In this document: in pieces, positions 17,212-25,819 of the stretch
Layout of the letters: each line of letters starts with the position of its first letter
How positions within the stretch are numbered: position 1 is the stretch's first letter
Assembly: GCA_003176045.1 (NCBI GenBank)
Contig: PSRM01000244.1
Span: 1 to 47,272 of the forward strand
From: Verrucomicrobiota bacterium
GTDB lineage: Bacteria > Verrucomicrobiota > Verrucomicrobiia > Limisphaerales > UBA8199
DNA length: 47,272 nt
Direction: 5' to 3'
Program-made: the position numbers and the translations under genes
Notes under the pieces: generated by a model
Database searches by the model: none
What the model was told of the DNA's origin: nothing
Seen by the model: the letters and a program-made list of their open reading frames with translations, nothing else

Positions 17212-18405
17212 ATGGACCCTGTAATCCGAAGTCTGATCGTAAAACGATTCCGAAGTCTGCCAACCGAGCGGGTGGATTTCGATAACCCAACCTTTTTGGT
17301 AGGGCGCAACGGCTCCGGCAAGAGCAACTTCGTTGATGCCTTCGCATTCTTGGCAGAGGCCATGGCCTCGCCACTGCAGGCCGTTTTTGACCGGCGCGGC
17401 GGAATCTCAGCGGTGCGCAACCGCACCTCGGGGCGGAGCTACCCGCCCAACCTTGGGCTCGGAGTCATTTTCGGGCCGCTCAATGGGGAAATCACTCGCG
17501 GGCGGTACGCCTTCGAGAGCCGAGCGCTCAAAAATTATGGATTCGAAGTTGTTCGAGAACAGTGCGTGGTTGACAACGCTCGGGGCGAACGGATTTGGTA
17601 CGAACGAGCCAGAGGGACCTTTCGCTCAAACATTTCCGGCCTGGCCCCCGCACTCGACCCGGCCTTGCTTGCGCTGCCCCTGGTGGGTGGGCAGGCGCGA
17701 TTTGCTCCCATCCTGAAAGCCCTGGCGGCGCTGCGAACCTATCGTATCGAGCCCGCCAAGCTGCGCGAAATGCAGGACCCGGACAGCGGGGTCATCCTGC
17801 GTCCGGATGGGGCCAATGCTTCAAGCGTTCTGCAAGAGATAGAACGTCACTCCCGGGCGGACATTGAAAGAATTGGGCAAGTCCTCTCGACGATAGTTCC
17901 CAACACTCGCAAAGTTCAGACCACCAAGCATGGAAACAAGCTTTCGCTTAAGTTCACCCAGGAATGGGGTGAGAAGAAAAGGTTGAACTTCGAAGCCTTC
18001 AACATGTCCGACGGCACTCTCAGGGCACTCGGGCTGCTGCTGGCAGTCTATCAGCGTCCAACTCCATCTCTCATGGTGGTTGAGGAACCGGAAGCAACAA
18101 TTCACCCCGGGGCGCTTGGGGCGATCCTGGATGTGCTTCGCCACGCCAGCCGCAAAATGCAGATCATCGTTACCACCCACAGCCCCGAAGTTCTGGATGC
18201 AGACTGGATCGGTGATCAAAACCTGCGGGTTGTTACCTGGCAGGAAGGCGCGACGCGCATCACTCCGCTCTCGGAAGCTTCCCGCCAGGCCATCCAGCAG
18301 CACCTGATGGGCGCTGGAGAGTTGCTGCGCTCCAATGCTCTGGAGGCCGGCTCCTTATTTGAGGAAGACCTCTCCCAAACTGTCCTCTTTGAAGAGGTGG
18401 CATGA
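17212..18405 (+). CDS. AAA_21 (ABC/OLD-like) ATPase
   Basis: A 397-residue ATPase. The Walker A motif is GRNGSGKS at 31-38 (K37), the ABC-like signature is NMSDGTLRALGL (near 265), Walker B is LMVVEEPEATIHPG (near 288-301) and the H-loop is TTHSPEVLD (near 321). This is the ATPase half of the OLD/GajA architecture without a C-terminal TOPRIM domain. The missing activity may be supplied by the next gene, which overlaps by 4 bp (ATGA) and encodes a DUF4276 TOPRIM-like protein. It probably dimerises on ATP binding and controls its partner. The family is clear; the defence role is inferred from neighbours. Confidence 0.87.
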   Translation: MDPVIRSLIVKRFRSLPTERVDFDNPTFLVGRNGSGKSNFVDAFAFLAEAMASPLQAVFDRRGGISAVRNRTSGRSYPPNLGLGVIFGPLNGEITRGRYAFESRALKNYGFEVVREQCVVDNARGERIWYERARGTFRSNISGLAPALDPALLALPLVGGQARFAPILKALAALRTYRIEPAKLREMQDPDSGVILRPDGANASSVLQEIERHSRADIERIGQVLSTIVPNTRKVQTTKHGNKLSLKFTQEWGEKKRLNFEAFNMSDGTLRALGLLLAVYQRPTPSLMVVEEPEATIHPGALGAILDVLRHASRKMQIIVTTHSPEVLDADWIGDQNLRVVTWQEGATRITPLSEASRQAIQQHLMGAGELLRSNALEAGSLFEEDLSQTVLFEEVA

Positions 18406-19031
18406 AAATCCAACCCATCGTCGAAGGCCATGGTGAAGTCGAGGCGGTGCCAGTCCTCCTGAGGCGTTTGCGGGATCAAGCCCAGGCCTTCTCACTGGAT
18501 GTGGGCCGGCCCATTCGCAGAAAGCGCTGGGAGTTCGTGGACGAAACAGCGATGAAGAAGGCAGTGCGCCTTGCGATGCTTCAGCCGGATTGCGCTGCCG
18601 TGCTCATCATGTTTGATGCCGATGATGATTGCCCCAAAGAGCTTGTGCCCACGATTGAAGCCTGGGCAAAAGCCGAGGCGGGCCCGATGCCCTGTGCCGT
18701 TGTGATCCCCAACCGCGAGTACGAAGCATGGTTCATTGCTTCCATTGAGTCCTTGCGCGGCAAATCCGGCATTCGAGCTGACGCCGAGTCACATCCATCT
18801 CCCGAAACACCGCGTGGGGCAAAGGGGCAGCTTGAATCGCGCATGGTCGCGGGCCTCAGTTATGCCGAAACGGTCGATCAGGCACCTCTAACAGCAGCTT
18901 TCGATTTCGCTCTGGCCCACTCCCGGTGCCGCTCTTTCCGCCGGATGGCGAAAGCGTTTGGGATCCTGGCCGCTGCAGCCGGGTTCCCGCTAACAGACTG
19001 GCCGCCCGCGGCCTGGATAAGAGAAACCTAA
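18402..19031 (+). CDS. DUF4276 family protein (TOPRIM-like)
   Basis: A 209-residue protein with the DUF4276 landmarks. IVEGHGEVEAVPVLLRRL at 6-23 has acidic E8 and E12, LIMFDADDDCPKEL at 68-81 has the D-x-D cluster, and NREYEAWFIAS lies near 104-114. DUF4276 is commonly paired with AAA_21 ATPases and its acidic pattern resembles TOPRIM nucleases and topoisomerases. Its start overlaps the ATPase stop and its stop is 1 bp before the DUF499 start, so it belongs to the same operon. I infer a metal-dependent nuclease controlled by the ATPase, like a split OLD/Gabija protein; catalysis is not shown by the sequence alone. Confidence 0.82.
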   Translation: MKIQPIVEGHGEVEAVPVLLRRLRDQAQAFSLDVGRPIRRKRWEFVDETAMKKAVRLAMLQPDCAAVLIMFDADDDCPKELVPTIEAWAKAEAGPMPCAVVIPNREYEAWFIASIESLRGKSGIRADAESHPSPETPRGAKGQLESRMVAGLSYAETVDQAPLTAAFDFALAHSRCRSFRRMAKAFGILAAAAGFPLTDWPPAAWIRET

Positions 19032-19032
19032 C

Positions 19033-21819
19033 ATGGAACCCTGGTATAAGACCGTTACACCGCGCAAAGAGGTTCGAGATGGCCGCTCATTTAATCCGGA
19101 TGATTTCGCCATCGCCCTTGAACAAGTCGTCAACAAGAAAGCGCCGGAGGATTACCGCGACCCGAAGCAGTTTTTCTCACGTACTTGCTGGACACGAGCG
19201 CTGCTCACTCACGCCGGCATGGTCCTCCGCCGTCTCAATGGAAAGACCGAGAACACGGCACCGGTCCTGACGCTCGTCACTCAATTCGGCGGAGGCAAAA
19301 CCCACACCCTCGCCTCGCTTTATCACCTGGCGAAAAACGGGAAAAAGGCCGTCAATTTCGATGGAGTTCCGGAATTGATGCAGGAAGCGAAGTTGGGCAC
19401 CGTGCCCCAGGCCGAGGTTGCCGTCTTTGTGGGCAACGCCTGGGACCCGGAAGACGGAACTGAGACACCCTGGATTGACATTGCTCGTCAGTTGGCCCGC
19501 GACAAAGGAGTCGCGCTGCTCGGCAAGGAGGCCAAATCCACCCCGCCGGGAACGGCGACCCTGGCAAAGGTTTTCGAGGCCGCCGACGGACCAATCCTCA
19601 TCCTGTGTGACGAGGTCCTCAACTTCGTCAATCGCCATCGCAAAATGGCTGAGCCATTCCACGCGTTCATTCAGAATCTCACAGTCGCGATGACCGGAAC
19701 CACGCGTGGCGCTGCTCTCATTAGTTTGCCCCGAAGCCAGGTCGAGATGACCGAATGGGACTCTCAGTGGCAAGACAAAATCACAAAAGTTGTAAAGCGC
19801 GTTGCGAAAGATTTGATCGCCAATGATGAAACAGAAATCAGCGAAGTCGTGCGCCGGCGACTGTTCGAAGATCTGGGCAACGACAAGGTGCGTAAAGCTG
19901 TCGCCAAGGCTTACGCCGATTGGTGCTTCGAACGCCGAGCGCAACTCCCGCCGGAATGGACTGCGGTGGACACGGCGGCCACCGAAGCTAAAGCGAAGGA
20001 GTTTTTGCGCCAGCGGTTTGAAACCTGCTACCCCTTCCACCCGGCCACCCTCTCTGTGTTTCAACGCAAATGGCAAACCCTTGCTCAATACCAGCAAACG
20101 CGCGGCACCCTTGCCATGCTGGCGCAGTGGATCTCCTGGGCTTATCGCGATGGTTTTCAGCAGGCGCGGCGCGAACCCCTGATCACCATCGGTTCCGCTC
20201 CGCTTCAGGTCAGCGAATTCAGAGGCACCGTCTTGGGCCAACTCGGCGAACCCCGCCTCGCCGCTGCCATTGATACCGATATCGCAGGCGCAAATTCTCA
20301 TTGCAAAGCACTCGACTCCGATACAAAAGGCCCGTTGCGAGACATTCACCGCCGCGTCGGCGCGGCAATCCTCTTCGAGTCATCGGGAGGCCAGGTCAAC
20401 AAAGTCGCTCACCTTCCCGAGCTTCGGTTCGCTATTGGTGAGCCGGAAGTGGAGACAACCTCAATTGACAATGCAGCCCACGCGCTGGAATCGCGGGCGT
20501 TCTTCATTAGCCGCGTCGGCTCGGATGGCTTCAGAATTTACCACAAGGCCACTATCCGAAAGGCCGTGGGCGACCGGCGCGCATCCCTGGACGAAGAAAG
20601 CGAAGTCCTGCCAGCCATGCGCAAGCTAGTCGAGGGTGAATTTAAGCGTGGTGCAAGTGTTCCCGTAATTTTCCCTCCCGACGGGAATGATGTTCCCGAT
20701 TCGCCCCGATTAAGCATTGCTGTCGTGGACCCCGAAACCGAATGGTCAGGAAAAGCTATTCGAGAGCAAATCGCCGAATGGACAAAACGTCGGAACAAAT
20801 CCGACAGACAATACCCCGCCGCCCTACTCTGGGCTTTAAAGAAACCCGGCCGCGACCTGCGCGAGAAGGTCGAACTTTGGCTCGCCTGGAAGCGCGTTGC
20901 AAAGGAAGTCGCTGACGGAACCCTCGGCGCGGACTACGATAAAACGGATCGCGCCGAGATTGCAGCCAAAGTCCAAACCGCCGAAGACGATGCCAAAGAC
21001 GAAGTCTGGGGCAGCTACCGGTTCGTCGTCCTGGCCGACAGCCAGGAAGCCGACGGGCTCAACGTCATTGACCTTGGCGCCGGCCACGCAAGCAGCAACG
21101 AAACACTTTGTGGCCGGATAATCACCGCCCTCAAATCGCAGGAACTGCTGAACGAATCCATCGGTGCAGGCTACATTGATCGCAAATGGCCCAAGGCCCT
21201 CAAAGAGTCCGGCGCATGGCCCCTCTCTGGCCTGCGCCAGTGCTTCCTTAACGGCTCTTTCACGCGCCTGCTCGATCCCGATTCCACTCTGCGACACAAA
21301 ATTACCGAATTCGTCACCAAAGGCGAGTTCGGCCTCGCCTCCGGCCCGAAACCAGACGGCACCTATGATCGTGTCTGGTTTGAAGAGCTGCTCTCACCCG
21401 ACGAAGTCATGTTCGACGGCAACGTCTTCCTGCTCACGAAAGCCAGGGCCAAAGCGTTCAAAGCCGGGGCTCCACCCCCAGCCGTCATCACGCCAGAGAC
21501 AGGGACAGAGTCGCGACCTTCAGGGAGCGACGTGGCCGGGACTGAGCCAGGAGAACCATCCACTGAAACCGACGGCAAAGAGAAGCCGAAAGCTGCCCAG
21601 CCCATCATGCTCCGCATCACCGGCGACATTCCGCCAGAAATTTGGAATCGCCTCGGCACAAAAGTGCTTCCCAAACTCAAATCGGGCACGGAATTGAAAG
21701 TCGCCGTTTCCTTTACCGCCAGTTTTGCCCCCAACACTGTGGACGGCCTCGAATCCGACCTCCAACAAATCCTTTCCGAACTTGGCCTTTCTGGGAAAGT
21801 GCTTGTCGAAAAAGTCTGA
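19033..21819 (+). CDS. DUF499 family ATPase
   Basis: A 928-residue P-loop ATPase. Walker A is TQFGGGKTHTLASLYHL (83-99, K89), the form typical of DUF499, and Walker B is ILILCDEVLNFVNR (188-201, D193/E194). The conserved C-terminal block begins ITGDIPPEIWNRL and ends LSELGLSGKVLVEKV. DUF499 genes recur beside DUF1156 methylases and helicases in defence islands, which supports the same role here. It is the last gene of the tight run from 16249 (1-bp gap from DUF4276). Residues about 820-845 are a low-complexity linker encoded partly by a palindrome-type repeat shared with the methylase gene. It probably uses ATP to move or remodel DNA or a complex; the mechanism is unknown. Confidence 0.88.
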   Translation: MEPWYKTVTPRKEVRDGRSFNPDDFAIALEQVVNKKAPEDYRDPKQFFSRTCWTRALLTHAGMVLRRLNGKTENTAPVLTLVTQFGGGKTHTLASLYHLAKNGKKAVNFDGVPELMQEAKLGTVPQAEVAVFVGNAWDPEDGTETPWIDIARQLARDKGVALLGKEAKSTPPGTATLAKVFEAADGPILILCDEVLNFVNRHRKMAEPFHAFIQNLTVAMTGTTRGAALISLPRSQVEMTEWDSQWQDKITKVVKRVAKDLIANDETEISEVVRRRLFEDLGNDKVRKAVAKAYADWCFERRAQLPPEWTAVDTAATEAKAKEFLRQRFETCYPFHPATLSVFQRKWQTLAQYQQTRGTLAMLAQWISWAYRDGFQQARREPLITIGSAPLQVSEFRGTVLGQLGEPRLAAAIDTDIAGANSHCKALDSDTKGPLRDIHRRVGAAILFESSGGQVNKVAHLPELRFAIGEPEVETTSIDNAAHALESRAFFISRVGSDGFRIYHKATIRKAVGDRRASLDEESEVLPAMRKLVEGEFKRGASVPVIFPPDGNDVPDSPRLSIAVVDPETEWSGKAIREQIAEWTKRRNKSDRQYPAALLWALKKPGRDLREKVELWLAWKRVAKEVADGTLGADYDKTDRAEIAAKVQTAEDDAKDEVWGSYRFVVLADSQEADGLNVIDLGAGHASSNETLCGRIITALKSQELLNESIGAGYIDRKWPKALKESGAWPLSGLRQCFLNGSFTRLLDPDSTLRHKITEFVTKGEFGLASGPKPDGTYDRVWFEELLSPDEVMFDGNVFLLTKARAKAFKAGAPPPAVITPETGTESRPSGSDVAGTEPGEPSTETDGKEKPKAAQPIMLRITGDIPPEIWNRLGTKVLPKLKSGTELKVAVSFTASFAPNTVDGLESDLQQILSELGLSGKVLVEKV
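21500..21537. repeat. Repeat element embedded in the DUF499 gene
   Basis: cagggacagagtcgcgacc plus ttcagggagcgacgtggcc matches the element at 15463-15497 for most of its length. It is read in a different frame here (TGTESRPSGSDVAG), and it sits in the linker before the conserved C-terminal block. Confidence 0.75.
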
Positions 21820-21877
21820 TTCGCGATTTTCTCGCTCTCCCATTTGACAAATTCCCAACCCTGGGCGAATTTCTCGC

Positions 21878-21919
21878 GCCTGCTTCGCAGGCCTGGCGCT
21901 GGCCCAGCCCACGCGTGGG
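21878..21919. other. Two small palindromes after the DUF499 gene
   Basis: gcctgc-ttc-gcaggc (21878-21892) and the perfect 12-bp palindrome cccacgcgtggg (21908-21919) lie 60-100 bp after the last island gene. They could help end transcription, but no U-run follows. They may mark the island's right boundary. Confidence 0.35.
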
Positions 21920-22004
21920 TAAGAGCGGGGTTGATTCTGGCTAGCCTCCAGTCCGGGGCATATCCCTTTCCCTGCCCCTTTGTTCCCTGGTCCATAACAA
22001 CCAA

Positions 22005-22304
22005 ATGACAACGTACATGCAGTCCAAAGACATTCCAGAGCAGCCGATAGCAGTCCAGAGCAGTCCAGAACAGTCCACCAAGCACGGACCCCCTACCCCC
22101 TCCAAAAAACGCCGCGTCGCCATCCAAAGGCGCAGGCCTACGGGCAGAGTTGCAACCCTGCCACTCGAAAAGCGCCTGAAGCTGGCACTGGAGCTGTCAC
22201 GACCCAACTGGGAAGAAGGTGGGAAGTTAGCGGCCATAATCGTGCCAGAAATGTTATCCAAAGCATGCCAGGAAGCACACCGAGCGATACAGCAGGCTCA
22301 TTGA
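22005..22304 (+). CDS. Small hypothetical protein, possibly not real
   Basis: A 99-residue frame from ATG 22005 to TGA 22302-22304, on the same strand as the island and 185 bp after it. The first 35 residues are read from a 10-bp-like repeat (agcagtccag units, about 22050-22080), which argues against coding there. The second half contains GRVATLPLEKRLKLALEL, vaguely like small proteins I have seen in verrucomicrobial genomes, followed by a plausible helix. No domain recognised. It may be a decayed gene. Confidence 0.3.
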   Translation: MTTYMQSKDIPEQPIAVQSSPEQSTKHGPPTPSKKRRVAIQRRRPTGRVATLPLEKRLKLALELSRPNWEEGGKLAAIIVPEMLSKACQEAHRAIQQAH

Positions 22305-22631
22305 GAAGTACCCGATTTTATCAAACCTACTAAAGGCTACTAAAACCTACTCAAGCCTATTAACAGCAAAAAGAATTCATCACAGCGACGCAGCCTAACT
22401 CAGCCTAACTCAGTCCAGGAAAACGTAAACCCTTGCAAATCAATGACATTTTGAATACCCCCTCCCCCCCGGCTAATCATGCAGTTGGGCTGATTCTTGC
22501 ACGACCGCTCACGGCCAGCGCGCACGGCCAGCACGCCCGCAGCGCCTCCAAACTGAAATTCCGCCTCGGTAAAGCAATGCCGACACGCTTAGCACGGTTA
22601 GCACGCCTCCAGGCCACAATCATCCTCCGTC

Positions 22632-22666
22632 AGACTTTGGACTTTGGACTTTGAACCTTGAACTCA
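22632..22666. repeat. Tandem heptamer array (GGACTTT type, 5 units)
   Basis: Units are agacttt, ggacttt, ggacttt, gaacctt, gaactca. A shorter three-unit copy (agacttt, ggacttt, ggactta) is at 22949-22969. Confidence 0.8.
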
Positions 22667-22730
22667 AGCCAACTGGCACCAAAGAAAATCGTCCTTCCAG
22701 CACGGGAGCACACCGCTTTATCCCATCATG

Positions 22731-22805
22731 GACTTCTTGTCGCGCCCAAGCCTTGGCGAAAGCGGCTGGACTTCTGGTCGCGCCGAAGTCGGGCGAAGGC
22801 GGATG
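22731..22805. repeat. Imperfect 37-38 bp tandem duplication
   Basis: The copy at 22731-22768 begins gacttcttgtcgcgcccaag and the copy at 22769-22805 begins gacttctggtcgcgccgaag. They end in similar gcgaaagcggctg / gcgaaggcggatg. No coding role is apparent. Confidence 0.6.
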
Positions 22806-22975
22806 GATGGGGCCTTTGGCCGCCCCTCATCCAGCCAACCACGGCCCTGGAGCGCCCAGAATGGACGCCCAAGCCACCTAAAAGGCCGGTTTGTCCCATG
22901 GACCCCCACCTCCCTCTCCAAAACGGCTCTTTAGGCCGACCAGCCTCAGACTTTGGACTTTGGACTTACCGTCAC

Positions 22976-22991
22976 CCCCCGAAAGAGGGGC
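22976..22991. repeat. CCCCCC-GAAAGA-GGGG hairpin
   Basis: Another copy of the C-run/G-run hairpin, directly after the three-unit heptamer array at 22949-22969. Confidence 0.6.
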
Positions 22992-23059
22992 GCTGCGCTA
23001 GTGACCGCCTGCATATTCTGCCGAATGGTTTGTGACGAATCTCGAACTGCCGTAACCTG

Positions 23060-23094
23060 AGACCACAGACCCCTGACCACCGACTACTGACTAC
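23060..23094. repeat. Tandem heptamer array (TGACYAC type, 5 units) abutting a start codon
   Basis: Units are agaccac, agacccc, tgaccac, cgactac, tgactac. The array ends 5 bp before the GTG start at 23100. Confidence 0.82.
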
Positions 23095-23099
23095 TATTT

Positions 23100-25526
23100 G
23101 TGAAGCCTGCCAAAACCCCGCTCAAGCCATCGTTTCAAGCCCCGGTCGCTGGACGGCGGCTTTGGGCGTACCGCCTGCTGACGGTGGCTCTTCCTTTTCT
23201 GCTCCTGGCTCTGATTGAATGTGGGCTGCGGATAGGAGGGTATGGGTATCCGACGACGTTTTTTCTTCGGGAACGGATTGGGGATAAGGAGTTTTATGTT
23301 CCAAACGACCGCTTCGGCTATCGGTTTTTTCCTGCGGCCATCGCTCGCACGCCGTTTGCGCTTCGAATGTGTGTTAAGAAGGCGCCGAATACATACCGGA
23401 TTTTTGTTTTTGGAGAATCGGCGGCGCAGGGAGATCCCGATCCCACTTTTGGAGCCTGGCGTTACCTCCAGGTACTGTTGCGCGAGCGGTTCCCGGGAAC
23501 GGATTTTGAAGTGGTTTGCGTGGCGATGACGGCGATTAATTCGCACGCGATTTTGCCGATTGCCCGCGAGTGCGCCCACCTGGACGGTGATTTGTGGATA
23601 ATTTACATGGGGAACAACGAGATCGTGGGACCATACGGGGCGGGGACCGTGTTCGGTCCGCAAGCGCCGAGACTATGGCGGGTTCGGGCGAGCCTGGCCG
23701 CCAAGGCGACCAAGGTTGGTCAAATTTTGGAGAACTTGATCGCCCGCATCGGCTCAGGCGCAAGAGAACAAAAATCGTGGGGAGGGATGAGCATGTTCAA
23801 GGAGCATCAGGTGCGGTTCGATGCGCCTGCCAGGCTGCGAGCCCAGGAGAACTTCGCGGACAATCTCGAAGACATTTTGCGGGCTGGACGAAGCGCGGGC
23901 GTGCCGATAATCCTCAGTACCGTGGGAAGCAACTTAAAGGATTGCGCGCCGTTTGCTTCATTGCACAAGCCAGCACTGACCAGCGCTCAACAGGACGCGT
24001 GGGAGACCAATTATAAAACCGGGATCACCGCGCAACAGACGGGTGATTATGCGGCAGCGCTGAAAGCATTCGCGCAGGCGGCGGCGGTGGATGCGGAATT
24101 CGCCGAACTGGCTTTCAGGCAAGGCCAGTGCGAACTGGCGCTGACCAAGGCGGCTGAAGCAAAACGCGACTTCGAATTGGCTCGCGATTGCGACGCGCTC
24201 GGGTTTCGGGCCGATGGGCCGATCAACCGGATTATCAAACAAGCCGGAGAACGCCGCGCGAAGGACGGGGTCCGAACGGTGGACGCCGCGGAAGCGTTTG
24301 CCGCGGCTTCACCCGGCGGCATAACCGGCGAAGAACTTTTCTACGAACATGTGCATTTGAATTTCGACGGCAACTACCGGTTGGGGCGGCTGCTTGCCGA
24401 GCAAGTGCAATCACTGCTTCCGGCTGTGATCACAAATCGTAAGGAGTCGCGGACGGCCTCGTCCGCGTTCACGACGGGGCAGCCAGCGGCGATCACAGAC
24501 CGCGCGCAGGCAGTATGGGCCGCGCCACAACAGTGCGACCGGCGATTGTCGGTATCACCTTGGGACCGTTACCGCGTCTGGATGGAGAACTTCAGCCGGG
24601 TCTCGGAGCCGCCGTTTACCGACCAACTCAACGATGTTCCGCGGGCAAAGATGTACATGGCGAAACTCGAGGCGCTGCGAGCGCAGATCAATCCGGCGTC
24701 GCAGGCCGAAAGCAGGAAAATCTATGCGGAGGCGGTAATGGCCGAGCCCGAGGACATTTCGTTGCGCGGCAACTACGCGCAGTTCCTGGGCGAGTTGGGC
24801 GATTTCGCCGAGGCCGTGAAGCAACAGCAACGCGTCTGCGAGTTGCTGCCACGTTCGGCGCCGGCTTTTCACAAATGCGGCGTGTTGTTGGTTCGCCAAA
24901 ATCAGATGAGCGAAGCAGCGGACCAGTTTACGCACTGCCTCGAGCTGCGCGCGGATTATGCGCCCGCTTTGAATGACCTTGGGGAAATCCGGGCTCTCCA
25001 GCAAAAGCCGGGGGTGGCGGAAAAATTGTTTCGCCAGGCGATCCGGTTGAAGCCGGGCTACGTGGAATCGTATGTAAACCTGGGGTTCCTGGAGCAGGAG
25101 ACCGGGCGGCTGGCTGAGGGGCTGAAGAATTACCAGGAGGCGGCGCAGTTGCAGCCGAACGGACCGGCTGCACATTTCAGCCGGGCGGTCGAGCTTGCGA
25201 AGGAACATCAGCGTGGCGACGCAATAAAACTATTTCAGGCGGCCGTGTTCATGAACCCACAGTTTTGGCAGGCGAGATATTTACTCGGAGTCGAGTTGGC
25301 GATGGCGGATCAGCCGGGGGAAGCAGAAGACCAATTTGCCCAGGTGGCCAGGTTGCGTCCGGATTTTGTTAAGGGACGGATGAATTTCGGCGTGGCATTG
25401 ACCAGGCACGGGATGCTCGATGAGGCGTTAGCACAGTTTCAGGCGGCTCTGGCGCTGAGTCCAACTAACCAGGCCGCGCAGAGGAATGTGCAGATGATTG
25501 AATCGCTAAAAAAGTTAAAACGTTAA
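23100..25526 (+). CDS. Membrane-anchored SGNH/GDSL-like hydrolase with TPR repeats
   Basis: An 808-residue protein starting at GTG 23100. A transmembrane anchor (about 25-40) leads into an SGNH-hydrolase-like domain: block I IFVFGESAAQGDP with S107, block III MGNNE (170-174) and block V HVHLNFDGNY (near 416). A helical TPR-type pair interrupts it at about 300-370, and the C-terminal half (about 530-800) is a run of TPR units such as RNYQEAAQLQPNGPAAHF-like repeats. This combination is seen in proteins modifying or sensing surface polysaccharides; the substrate is unknown. A palindromic repeat is embedded in frame at 24441-24470 (residues about 448-457), between the hydrolase and TPR parts. 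It stands alone on the plus strand. Confidence 0.78.
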   Translation: MKPAKTPLKPSFQAPVAGRRLWAYRLLTVALPFLLLALIECGLRIGGYGYPTTFFLRERIGDKEFYVPNDRFGYRFFPAAIARTPFALRMCVKKAPNTYRIFVFGESAAQGDPDPTFGAWRYLQVLLRERFPGTDFEVVCVAMTAINSHAILPIARECAHLDGDLWIIYMGNNEIVGPYGAGTVFGPQAPRLWRVRASLAAKATKVGQILENLIARIGSGAREQKSWGGMSMFKEHQVRFDAPARLRAQENFADNLEDILRAGRSAGVPIILSTVGSNLKDCAPFASLHKPALTSAQQDAWETNYKTGITAQQTGDYAAALKAFAQAAAVDAEFAELAFRQGQCELALTKAAEAKRDFELARDCDALGFRADGPINRIIKQAGERRAKDGVRTVDAAEAFAAASPGGITGEELFYEHVHLNFDGNYRLGRLLAEQVQSLLPAVITNRKESRTASSAFTTGQPAAITDRAQAVWAAPQQCDRRLSVSPWDRYRVWMENFSRVSEPPFTDQLNDVPRAKMYMAKLEALRAQINPASQAESRKIYAEAVMAEPEDISLRGNYAQFLGELGDFAEAVKQQQRVCELLPRSAPAFHKCGVLLVRQNQMSEAADQFTHCLELRADYAPALNDLGEIRALQQKPGVAEKLFRQAIRLKPGYVESYVNLGFLEQETGRLAEGLKNYQEAAQLQPNGPAAHFSRAVELAKEHQRGDAIKLFQAAVFMNPQFWQARYLLGVELAMADQPGEAEDQFAQVARLRPDFVKGRMNFGVALTRHGMLDEALAQFQAALALSPTNQAAQRNVQMIESLKKLKR
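24441..24470. repeat. Palindromic repeat embedded in the SGNH/TPR gene
   Basis: Contains a perfect 7-bp-arm hairpin gcggacg-gcct-cgtccgc (24449-24466). The same element occurs twice in the ftsK gene (34356-34415). Here the first g of the shared core is codon position 3 (reading ESRTASSAF); in ftsK it is position 1. Confidence 0.75.
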
Positions 25527-25535
25527 AACATTTTC

Positions 25536-25601
25536 AACCGCGGATTTCGCGGATGACGCAGATGAGGAGCAATATCCGCGTGATCCGCCTAATCCGCGGT
25601 T
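25536..25601. repeat. Inverted repeat after the SGNH/TPR gene
   Basis: Perfect 11-bp outer arms aaccgcggatt (25536-25546) and aatccgcggtt (25591-25601), with further internal cgcggat / atccgcg pairing. It starts 10 bp after the stop codon and could act as a transcript-end structure, though no T-run follows. Confidence 0.7.
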
Positions 25602-25658
25602 AATTTCGGTTTTATTGTGGTCTTGCCGCGGTGGGGAATATGTGGGTTCGAGAAAGTT

Positions 25659-25694
25659 CGCGACTAAGTTCTCGACTAAGTTTGCGACTAAGTT
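25659..25694. repeat. Tandem 12-bp array (3 units)
   Basis: Units are cgcgactaagtt, ctcgactaagtt, tgcgactaagtt. They share the GAC core of the heptamer arrays. A C/G hairpin (ccccccc-taaaga-gggg, 25708-25724) follows. Confidence 0.8.
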
Positions 25695-25819
25695 TTTGAA
25701 GAAGGAGCCCCCCCTAAAGAGGGGTGTAGCCGTGCACCCAGTTGGCTTACGGTTGATGTAATGAAAGCTCGTGACCTTCTGAGAACGTAATTTCACCCAC
25801 CACAACCCCTGTCGTTCCT

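Larger units (their letters stand above)
22305..23099. other. Long non-coding, repeat-rich stretch
   Basis: Nearly 800 bp without a convincing gene; the open frames here (for example 22433-22654 and 22658-23035) read through repeats. It holds loose 9-10 bp tandem words (cctactaaa, cagcctaact), three heptamer arrays, a C/G hairpin, and an imperfect 37-38 bp direct duplication. It separates the defence-like island from the SGNH/TPR gene. Confidence 0.6.

Noticed and set aside
22433..23035. Several open frames in the repeat-rich gap
   Set aside because: They overlap one another in different frames and are made of tandem words and a duplicated 38-bp unit.
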